Source of the DNA: Wenzhouxiangella sp.
Lineage (GTDB): Bacteria > Pseudomonadota > Gammaproteobacteria > Xanthomonadales > Wenzhouxiangellaceae
Length of the DNA stretch: 5,030 bases
Direction of reading: 5' to 3'
NCBI GenBank assembly: GCA_018400355.1
Contig: JAGYMV010000067.1
Coordinates: 1-5,030, forward strand
Positions 1 to 4,391 of this stretch are shown here, piece after piece (position 1 is the first letter of the stretch; every line of letters begins with the position of its first letter). The position numbers and the translations under genes are program-made. Below the pieces are notes generated by a model. The model was not told where the DNA came from and made no database searches. It was given only the letters and a program-made list of their open reading frames with translations.

Positions 1-334
1 TTCCAAACGCGACACCGGCAACACCATCTATATTTTGGATGAGCCCACCACAGGTCTTCACTTTCACGACATCAAACAACTCTTGAGCGTGTTGCATCGC
101 CTCAGAGACCATGGCAACACCGTAGTGGTGATTGAGCACAATTTGGATGTGATCAAAACCGCCGATTGGATCATTGACTTAGGGCCCGAGGGTGGCCAAG
201 GTGGTGGTCAGATCATTGCCCAAGGCGCGCCTGAAAAAGTGGCCAAAACCAAAGGCTCTTGGACGGGTCAGTACTTGGCGCCCTTGTTGGCGGGTGGCTT
301 AAGTAAAAAAAGTCGCAAAACCACCCAGTCGTAG
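1..334 (+). CDS. uvrA: UvrA, excinuclease ABC subunit A (3' end only)
   Basis: This is the C-terminal 110 residues of UvrA, the ATP-binding DNA-damage sensor of nucleotide excision repair, which acts as a dimer in the cytoplasm with UvrB. The reading frame is open from base 2 and ends at the TAG at 332-334; the start lies outside the window. Visible signatures belong to the second ABC ATPase domain: the Walker B segment YILDEPTTGLHF (residues 10-21 of the visible part), then the switch histidine in VVVIEHNLDVIKTADWIIDL, then the glycine-rich GPEGGQGGG segment typical of UvrA. Full-length UvrA is about 940 residues, so roughly an eighth is seen. The last residues (SKKSRKTTQS) form a basic, poorly conserved tail that overlaps the oppositely oriented CPBP gene by 67 bases. 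Identification is very secure from the motif string; nothing looks damaged. Confidence 0.97.
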   Translation, partial: SKRDTGNTIYILDEPTTGLHFHDIKQLLSVLHRLRDHGNTVVVIEHNLDVIKTADWIIDLGPEGGQGGGQIIAQGAPEKVAKTKGSWTGQYLAPLLAGGLSKKSRKTTQS

Positions 335-897
335 AGTGCATGGACCAACATCACCAAAACAATGTTTTGGCTGGCCTGATACAACAAACCCAAATACACC
401 CCCATCACCATCGTCACCAACACATAGTATCGGTTGAGTGCGTGGGCAAACCCAAATAAGACAGACGCCGTGATCAGCCCCAACGCAGGTCCCGCCCAAT
501 CGCTGAGGCCTTGTTGGATCACACCCCGAAACAGCAACTCCTCCCCCGTCCCTGCCGCCACCGCCACCAGCAACAATCCGCCAGGCGGCAAGTCTTTTAG
601 CAAGGGGCGCATGTAGGTCTCAACTGGCTCATTGAGCGTTTTCACCCACGCCCAGTTGCTTTGGGTCAATGTGACCATCACGCCAATCAAAGGCAGTGTG
701 GTGATCACCGCCCAATTGAGGGTGGGCACATCAAAGACCATACGCGCCGTCAGATCGATGCCAATCCAGGCGGCCAAAATCAAGGCCAGCACAGCCAAGG
801 CCATCTCAAAACCAACGATGGAGCCCAATGTTGACCATGGAGATTGCTGGATGGGTGGGCGGGGCTCTTTAGACATTGATCGGCGATTGCGCCTCAT
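268..897 (-). CDS. CPBP family intramembrane glutamic endopeptidase (CAAX/Abi-type)
   Basis: This is a predicted polytopic inner-membrane protease of the CPBP (CAAX protease and bacteriocin-processing) family, 209 residues. All three family motifs are present: EELLFR (E119, E120, R124), FGFAH (F148, H152) and HALYD (H186, D190). These are the glutamates and histidines expected in the membrane-embedded active site. Hydrophobic segments lie at about residues 28-50, 62-78, 107-122, 134-152, 157-174 and 178-198. The substrate cannot be read from sequence; characterised relatives process prenylated proteins, bacteriocins or anti-sigma factors, and many are uncharacterised. The start is ambiguous. 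The ATG at 897 gives MRRNRRSM, while a second ATG at 876 gives MSKEPRPP and has a GAGG about 15 bases upstream; neither site is strong. The 3' end runs 67 bases into the uvrA coding region on the other strand. It is divergent from the thioesterase gene at 966, with only 68 bases between starts. Confidence 0.9.
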   Translation of the reverse strand: MRRNRRSMSKEPRPPIQQSPWSTLGSIVGFEMALAVLALILAAWIGIDLTARMVFDVPTLNWAVITTLPLIGVMVTLTQSNWAWVKTLNEPVETYMRPLLKDLPPGGLLLVAVAAGTGEELLFRGVIQQGLSDWAGPALGLITASVLFGFAHALNRYYVLVTMVMGVYLGLLYQASQNIVLVMLVHALYDWVVLRLFLLKPPANKGAKY

Positions 898-965
898 GGA
901 TACAGGACAACGGGTATCATAACTTTTTTATACCAACTCAATTGATACGCAAGGGTCAGTCCACC
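898..965. promoter_or_regulatory. Short divergent promoter region, CPBP / thioesterase
   Basis: This AT-rich gap of 68 bases separates two divergently oriented starts and must hold, or overlap, their promoters. On the minus strand TATGAT (921-916) is a five-of-six match to a -10 box, but no good -35 lies at standard spacing. On the plus strand TATCAT (915-920) and TATACC (929-934) are possible -10 boxes, again without a convincing -35. Six-base inverted arms GTATCA (914-919) and TGATAC (943-948) flank the T-rich core and could be an operator half-site pair. These are consensus matches by eye only. If the CPBP start is really at 876, the gap is 89 bases. Confidence 0.35.
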
Positions 966-1373
966 ATGAGCCAAACTTTTTCATGCCAACTTGATCTGTT
1001 GTGGGGCGATTTGGATCCCTACAACCACATCGGTAATGTGACCCATTTGCGTTTGATTGAGGAGTGCCGCGCGCGCTGGATGGAGTCGGTGCCCAGCGAC
1101 TGGCAAGGTGAAGAGCAAGGCCCGGTGGTGGCCAACATCAATTTGAATTATCGCCGCCCCATTTATTGGCCGGCTCGAGTTCAGGTGTCGTTAACACCAG
1201 CCAAGGTGGGGCGTTCAAGCTTGGTGCTCAAACACCAAATCCTAGCCGTCGAACCGGCGCTGACCGATCAGCCCATTTATGCTGAGGGAGAGACCACACT
1301 GGTGTGGATTGACAAGCACAGCGGGAAATCGGTGCCACTGCCCCAGGCCATGCGAGACCTGGCCGGTGGTTAG
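966..1373 (+). CDS. Acyl-CoA thioesterase, hot-dog fold (4HBT family)
   Basis: This 135-residue protein has the 4-hydroxybenzoyl-CoA thioesterase/YbgC/FadM-like hot-dog fold, predicted to hydrolyse acyl-CoA thioesters to free acid and CoA in the cytoplasm. The signature helix region is LLWGDLDPYNHIGN (residues 11-24), where D17 is the probable catalytic aspartate, with H21 and N24 following. It continues into LRLIEECRARW as in the family (usually FRYFEEAR). The usual HVNN is HIGN here, and the tyrosine often found three residues later is a histidine (H27). The beta-strand region NINLNYRRPIYWPARVQV (58-74) is also typical. I chose the ATG at 966 because it puts the hot-dog domain at the N-terminus and has AAGGG ten bases upstream; an upstream in-frame ATG at 876 would add 30 non-conserved residues reaching into the CPBP gene. 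Its stop overlaps the stop of the convergent isomerase gene by four bases. Substrate chain length is unknown. Confidence 0.88.
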   Translation: MSQTFSCQLDLLWGDLDPYNHIGNVTHLRLIEECRARWMESVPSDWQGEEQGPVVANINLNYRRPIYWPARVQVSLTPAKVGRSSLVLKHQILAVEPALTDQPIYAEGETTLVWIDKHSGKSVPLPQAMRDLAGG

Positions 1374-2152
1374 CCTTTTTGGAGTCTCGCCACCAAGGCC
1401 TGCATGGTCTTTTGGGTCTCGTCGCTAAACCAACCCTCGACAAAGCGATCAAGATCCATCGCCCCCGGGGCATCAAACCCTTGGGCCAGCTCGGCACGGC
1501 AGATGGCGCGGGTGGTCAACAGCGCCTTTCGTGGCATCTGCAAATGGGTCTTTAGCCATTCCAGTGCCCGCGGGATGACTTGGTCGGGGTCAACCACCTC
1601 ATCCACTAAGCCGATGGCTTGAGCTTGGTCCACCGAGATCATTTGTCCAGCCACCAAGTGGCGTTCGGCGCGATAGGCGCCAATCAAGCGCACCAAGGCT
1701 TGATGGATGACCGGTGGCACCACCAATCCGACTTGAACCTCGTTGAGGCCCAACTGATAGGGCCCACGCGCTTGTATCCGGTAGTCTGCAAACAAGGCAA
1801 TCACCGTACCGCCAGCCGGCGAGTGGCCGGTCAATCCCGCCACCAAGGGCATGGGGTACTGGGCCACGCGCTTGAGAAGCGCAAAAAAATCAGACCAAAA
1901 CGCCCTCATCCCTGTTTCGTCTAAAGTCAGAAGCTCGGGCACATCGAGTCCAGCTGAGAACAACCCGGGCGCCCCAGTCATAATCACCCCAGCCATTTTG
2001 TCGCTCACGGCCTGATCCAGCGCCGCATTGAGCGAAGCCACCAGTTGGGGATTAATGGCATTGGCGGGCGGCCTGGCGAGTCGGATCTCTCGGATTGAGG
2101 CGTCGTGGTCAATGACTTCGATCAGTGCTTGGCTTGCAGAAGAATCGCTCAT
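1370..2152 (-). CDS. Enoyl-CoA hydratase/isomerase family protein, probable delta3,delta2-enoyl-CoA isomerase
   Basis: This is a crotonase-fold enzyme of 260 residues. It closely resembles mitochondrial-type delta3,delta2-enoyl-CoA isomerase (ECI1/DCI), which moves the double bond of 3-enoyl-CoA to the trans-2 position so that unsaturated fatty acids can enter beta-oxidation. Visible features are RPPANAIN (27-34), the oxyanion and CoA-binding loop FSAGLDV (65-71), the second oxyanion loop HSPAGG (110-115) followed by DYRI, and GLNEVQVGL (135-143), where E138 is the expected catalytic base. The first glutamate of true hydratases (GGxxE) is replaced here by V117, so a one-glutamate isomerase is more likely than a hydratase. 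The C-terminus (DRFVEGWFSDETQKTMQALV, 235-254) resembles the helical trimerisation tail of that family. The ATG at 2152 has AAGAG eight bases upstream, partly inside a possible hairpin. The length is normal. The resemblance is from memory, so the exact reaction is inferred. Confidence 0.88.
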   Translation of the reverse strand: MSDSSASQALIEVIDHDASIREIRLARPPANAINPQLVASLNAALDQAVSDKMAGVIMTGAPGLFSAGLDVPELLTLDETGMRAFWSDFFALLKRVAQYPMPLVAGLTGHSPAGGTVIALFADYRIQARGPYQLGLNEVQVGLVVPPVIHQALVRLIGAYRAERHLVAGQMISVDQAQAIGLVDEVVDPDQVIPRALEWLKTHLQMPRKALLTTRAICRAELAQGFDAPGAMDLDRFVEGWFSDETQKTMQALVARLQKG

Positions 2153-2160
2153 GCTCAGTG

Positions 2161-2197
2161 CTCTTGGTGAAAATCAATACCCAAACTCTACACCAAG
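2161..2197 (-). promoter_or_regulatory. Possible leader hairpin covering the isomerase ribosome binding site
   Basis: In the isomerase transcript the arms CTTGGTG (2197-2191) and CACCAAG (2169-2163) are perfectly complementary over seven bases with a 21-base loop. The second arm includes the AAG of the AAGAG Shine-Dalgarno sequence (2165-2161) that sits eight bases before the ATG at 2152. Pairing would partly hide that site. The large loop makes the structure only moderately stable, so a regulatory role is speculative. Confidence 0.25.
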
Positions 2198-2202
2198 GAG
2201 GT
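2195..2202 (+). other. Orphan consensus Shine-Dalgarno sequence AAGGAGGT
   Basis: AAGGAGGT is a full match to the anti-SD complement, yet no ATG, GTG or TTG follows within the usual 5-10 bases. The nearest downstream ATG is at 2219, with a 16-base spacer. That ATG opens a six-codon ORF (MRHFVG, stop at 2237-2239). Two bases later another ATG (2242) opens a nine-codon ORF. It may be coincidence, the relic of an earlier start, or part of an mRNA leader for the copper chaperone. Confidence 0.3.
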
Positions 2203-2241
2203 CACTCAGCGGCCACTGATGAGGCATTTTGTTGGATAATA

Positions 2242-2271
2242 ATGGTTGCTTATCACCGACAGGATCACTGA
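2242..2271 (+). CDS. Possible nine-residue leader ORF upstream of the copper chaperone
   Basis: ATG at 2242 encodes MVAYHRQDH and stops at the TGA 2269-2271, seven bases before the chaperone ATG at 2279. A GATAAT (2235-2240) just upstream could be a -10 box, in which case this ORF would sit at the very start of, or outside, the transcript. No good Shine-Dalgarno precedes it. It contains two histidines but no cysteine. It is listed as a candidate only: an ORF this short arises often by chance. Confidence 0.12.
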   Translation: MVAYHRQDH

Positions 2272-2278
2272 CCGACCC

Positions 2279-2695
2279 ATGCGTACCCTCATTGCACTGA
2301 TCGTTCTTTTTGGTTTGCCTTTTGCAAGCGCCCACGCCCAACTCGAGATCACCGATGCTTGGTCGCCTGAGGCACCACCTGGGCGCACCATGGCGGGATT
2401 TATGACGCTTGAAAACACCAGCGATGAAGCCGTGGTCCTGATGGATGGGCAAAGCCCTCAATTTGGCCGAATCGAAATCCATGACATGATCAATGATGAT
2501 GGCGTGATGCGCATGCGCCGCCTGGATCAATTGGTGATAGAGCCCAATGAAACGGTCTCGTTAAAACCCGGTAGCTTTCATTTGATGCTGATGGAACCAA
2601 AAGTCACTTTGGCTCCAGGAGATGCGATTGATTTGGTCTTTGTCGACGGTCAAGGCAACGATCACCCCATCACGTTAATGGTTCGTCCACGTTGA
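2279..2695 (+). CDS. PCu(A)C family periplasmic copper chaperone
   Basis: This is a 138-residue secreted protein of the PCu(A)C (DUF461) family, which binds Cu(I) in the periplasm and delivers it to the CuA or CuB site of cytochrome c oxidase. The N-terminus MRTLIALIVLFGLPFASAHA is a clear Sec signal peptide with predicted cleavage after AHA (residue 20). The mature part starts near LEITDAWSPEAPPGRTMAGF. The family copper motif H-x10-M-x21-H-x-M is met exactly by H68, M79, H101 and M103, and the strand KPGSFHLMLME (96-106) is characteristic. I chose the ATG at 2279 because it begins the signal peptide directly; an in-frame TTG at 2246 would add 11 residues before it. No close Shine-Dalgarno precedes 2279 (AGGA is 14 bases away), which is unusual. 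No cytochrome oxidase, SCO or copper-efflux gene is in this window. Its 3' end overlaps the convergent NudL gene by 26 bases. Confidence 0.92.
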   Translation: MRTLIALIVLFGLPFASAHAQLEITDAWSPEAPPGRTMAGFMTLENTSDEAVVLMDGQSPQFGRIEIHDMINDDGVMRMRRLDQLVIEPNETVSLKPGSFHLMLMEPKVTLAPGDAIDLVFVDGQGNDHPITLMVRPR

Positions 2696-3314
2696 TACCG
2701 GCCAACTGAGCCAAAATCAAAGCGGTGGCTCCCCAAATGGGCCACTGCTTTCCCCTCAAACTCCACACTCTGTGGCGCTTGATTTCGCCACCGGCTGAAA
2801 ACTGCACGCGGTGTGCCGCATAATTTTTGATATCCAACACATGCCTCAGTGGCAAGGTAAAGATGGCTTGAACCTCGCGGTCACAGGCCCGAAGCTCATG
2901 CGGCTGATGAACCCACCCCACCACCGGTGTGATGCGAAATCCTGTGAGGGTGTCAATCGGGCCCATGGCGCCCAAGACCTGAATGGCGTCTGAATCCAGA
3001 CCCACTTCCTCCCTGGCCTCACGCAGCGCGGTTGTCAATGGAAAGGCCTCTTCGGCATGGTGGCGACCGCCCGGTAAGGCCACTTGACCGGCGTGGTGGG
3101 GCATTTGGGTGGAACGGACGGTAAAGACCACCGCAGGTTCATCAAAGCCCAGACACGCCACCAGCACAGCGGCCTCGCGTGGTGATGTGGCTTGGGTCAG
3201 CTTCCTCGAATGCGCCTCGGCCCCAAAAACAAAACCCCCGCCCAGACTTTGGTCCACGGCGAGGGTTTCAATGGGTTGCAAATGCGTGCTGAGTTGCTTG
3301 ATTAAATCAGTCAT
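2670..3314 (-). CDS. nudL: NudL-type Nudix hydrolase, CoA pyrophosphatase
   Basis: This 214-residue cytoplasmic Nudix enzyme is predicted to cleave coenzyme A to 4'-phosphopantetheine and 3',5'-ADP with a divalent metal. Numbered from the ATG at 3314, the NudL-specific (UPF0035) motif is FTVRSTQMPHHAGQVALPGG (residues 64-83). It leads into the Nudix box, which ends in LREAREEVGL (97-106) and supplies metal ligands E99, E102 and E103. The spacing between the box glycine and REAREE is one residue longer than the textbook Nudix pattern; from memory, E. coli NudL shows the same. The following PIDTLTGFRITPVVG (119-133) is also typical of CoA pyrophosphatases. The gene starts inside the end of the DUF1289 gene, with an eight-base overlap (3307-3314) that suggests translational coupling. 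A GAGG abuts the ATG directly, too close to serve it well; a TTG at 3320 would add two residues. It is the last gene of the FKBP-DUF1289-nudL operon. Confidence 0.92.
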   Translation of the reverse strand: MTDLIKQLSTHLQPIETLAVDQSLGGGFVFGAEAHSRKLTQATSPREAAVLVACLGFDEPAVVFTVRSTQMPHHAGQVALPGGRHHAEEAFPLTTALREAREEVGLDSDAIQVLGAMGPIDTLTGFRITPVVGWVHQPHELRACDREVQAIFTLPLRHVLDIKNYAAHRVQFSAGGEIKRHRVWSLRGKQWPIWGATALILAQLAGINVDEPLT

Positions 3315-3504
3315 CCTCAAACAAACGCTCGGCGCGTGCCGGCAGTTCTTCGATGATGGCGCGACGTTGCTCGTCGCTGTAGCTCAACCACTGACCAATC
3401 TCTTCTGGGGTGCGAAAGCATCCCAAGCAGTGGCCACTGTCTCCCAGCGTGCAAATGCTGATGCAGGGAGACTCGATGGTCGGCCATGGCTGAGCAGCAC
3501 TCAT
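3307..3504 (-). CDS. DUF1289 family small cysteine-rich protein (YdhL-like)
   Basis: This 65-residue protein has the DUF1289 signature SPCISICTLGDSGHCLGCFR (residues 12-31). The four cysteines C14, C18, C26 and C29 are spaced C-x3-C-x7-C-x2-C. The conserved TPEEIGQWL and LSYSDEQRRAII helical part follows, then an acidic end. The cysteines suggest binding of zinc or an iron-sulfur cluster; the family is annotated as a possible Fe-S protein, but its function is not established. The start at 3504 leaves 16 bases after the FKBP stop, and its own stop lies inside the start of the NudL gene, so the three genes are very probably one transcript. A TGAGG overlapping the FKBP stop is the best ribosome-binding candidate but is about 14 bases away. 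The length is normal for the family. Confidence 0.88.
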   Translation of the reverse strand: MSAAQPWPTIESPCISICTLGDSGHCLGCFRTPEEIGQWLSYSDEQRRAIIEELPARAERLFEDD

Positions 3505-3520
3505 TGCTGATCAAATGGCC

Positions 3521-4255
3521 TCAGTTGCCTTCTGGCGCCATGCCAGCGGCTTGTTGCTCATCGAACCCTTCGGGCGCACCAATTTGTACCAGACGAAGAT
3601 CAAATTGAAGGGCTTCGTTGGGGCCGATCACCGGTGGATCACCACGCACGCCGAAAGCCAGCTCAGGTGGTAAAAAGACCTGCCACATGGCCCCCTCTCT
3701 CATCAAAGGCAAGATCTCTTGCCAACCTTCAATCACAGAGTTGACTTCAAACACCGCTGGCACACCACGGCGGAACGAGCTGTCAAATTCCCGTCCATCG
3801 ATTTTTGAACCGCGGTAATGAACCGTGACCACGTCATCCATGGTGGGTCGGTCGCCCTCGCCCTCTTCAATGATGCGGTACTGCACACCACTGGGCAAAG
3901 ACACGATGCCGTTTTTGGACTCGTTGTCATTTAAGAATTCGTTGGCACGCGCTTGGTTCTCTTCGGCCAACGCCTCGAATTGTGCCATGCGCTCTTCGCG
4001 AATTCGTTCTTGCAACGCCACCATGCGCTCACGCATCTCAGTGACCTCAAGCGCAGGCTCTTCATTGTTGTAGGCCGCTTCAATGGCGGCAAACACGGCT
4101 GGCAGATCCAGATCGATGTCGTAGCCGGCCAACTCAGCGCCAAACTCATAACCAATCGAATAGCCCAAGCGCTGCTCTTCTGACTCGATGTCCTGTGCGG
4201 CCACTTGTGTGGCCAGGCCACCAGCGATCAACAGGCTAACTAAGGTCTTGTACAT
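3521..4255 (-). CDS. FKBP-type peptidyl-prolyl cis-trans isomerase, secreted, Mip/FkpA-like
   Basis: This 244-residue exported foldase is predicted to catalyse proline isomerisation and chaperone envelope proteins in the periplasm. The signal peptide MYKTLVSLLIAGGLATQVAA (1-20) is followed by QDIESEEQRLGYSIGYEFGA, the Mip/FkpA N-terminal dimerisation domain. A long charged helix runs through about 65-110, and NGIVSLPSGVQYRII (115-129) leads into the FKBP domain (about 140-227). Pocket residues equivalent to human FKBP12 are Y147, F157, D158, F169, V174, I175, W178 and F218. The position of FKBP12 Y82 is F201, and the usual IPPN is IGPN, so catalysis may be weakened. The ten or so C-terminal residues past the domain (DEQQAAGMAPEGN) are a low-complexity tail. 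GGAGG (4264-4260) is a strong ribosome binding site four bases before the ATG. First gene of a three-gene operon. Confidence 0.93.
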   Translation of the reverse strand: MYKTLVSLLIAGGLATQVAAQDIESEEQRLGYSIGYEFGAELAGYDIDLDLPAVFAAIEAAYNNEEPALEVTEMRERMVALQERIREERMAQFEALAEENQARANEFLNDNESKNGIVSLPSGVQYRIIEEGEGDRPTMDDVVTVHYRGSKIDGREFDSSFRRGVPAVFEVNSVIEGWQEILPLMREGAMWQVFLPPELAFGVRGDPPVIGPNEALQFDLRLVQIGAPEGFDEQQAAGMAPEGN

Positions 4256-4292
4256 GATGCCTCCATGGATTGCATGTCATAATTTCTGGGTC

Positions 4293-4298
4293 ATTCTA
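4293..4298 (-). promoter_or_regulatory. Candidate -10 box of the FKBP operon
   Basis: TAGAAT (4298-4293 on the minus strand) matches TATAAT at five of six positions. It would start transcription about 30 bases before the FKBP ATG, leaving room for the GGAGG site. The -35 position (about 4316-4321) has no good TTGACA match, so the promoter may need an activator or be weak. Consensus reading by eye only. Confidence 0.35.
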
Positions 4299-4308
4299 AC
4301 CGACCAGC

Positions 4309-4356
4309 GCCCATGATACACCGATGATGGCTCATCGGGCGTCAATTTCCATGGGC
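4309..4356. promoter_or_regulatory. Nested inverted repeats, candidate operator, between FKBP and enoyl-CoA hydratase
   Basis: The inner dyad CCGATGA-TGGC-TCATCGG (4321-4338) has perfect seven-base arms around a four-base centre. It lies within a second perfect pair, GCCCATG (4309-4315) and CATGGGC (4350-4356). No T-run follows on either strand, so it is not an intrinsic terminator. It sits mid-way in the 136-base divergent gap and covers or touches the -35 positions expected for both flanking candidate promoters. That fits a site for a dimeric repressor controlling both directions. The regulator is unknown. Confidence 0.45.
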
Positions 4357-4362
4357 TAAAAT
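4357..4362 (+). promoter_or_regulatory. Candidate -10 box of the enoyl-CoA hydratase gene
   Basis: TAAAAT matches TATAAT at five of six positions and would give a leader of about 20-25 bases carrying the GAGG site at 4382-4385. The expected -35 position (about 4334-4339) falls inside the right arm of the dyad and does not resemble TTGACA. Consensus reading by eye only. Confidence 0.3.
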
Positions 4363-4391
4363 CAAGCCAGACAATACCAGAGAGGCTCAGT

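Noticed and set aside
268..897. CPBP protein as an abortive-infection or bacteriocin immunity component
   Set aside because: No toxin, bacteriocin or defence gene lies nearby; the neighbours are housekeeping genes, so only the family name supports it.
876..965. N-terminal extension of the thioesterase from the ATG at 876
   Set aside because: The 30 added residues have no family similarity and overlap the CPBP start; the ATG at 966 fits the domain boundary and has AAGGG upstream.
1362..1379. GGC...GCC followed by TTTTT after the thioesterase stop, resembling a terminator
   Set aside because: The stem is only three base pairs; the T-run codes for the end of the isomerase on the other strand.
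2174..2226. Minus-strand 17-codon ORF (MPHQWPLSDLLGVEFGY) before the isomerase gene
   Set aside because: It has no ribosome binding site, no recognisable motif, and its stop is 21 bases before the isomerase ATG; more likely chance.
2246..2278. N-terminal extension of the copper chaperone from a TTG at 2246
   Set aside because: It would put eleven polar residues before an otherwise standard signal peptide and has no Shine-Dalgarno sequence.
3626..3641. Near-perfect palindrome around CACCGGTG
   Set aside because: It lies fully inside the FKBP coding region and encodes the GDPPVIG loop; there is no sign of a role as a site.
3953..4183. Long open frames on the strand opposite the FKBP gene
   Set aside because: They have no protein-family resemblance, and the FKBP frame explains the region fully; they are by-products of its codon pattern.
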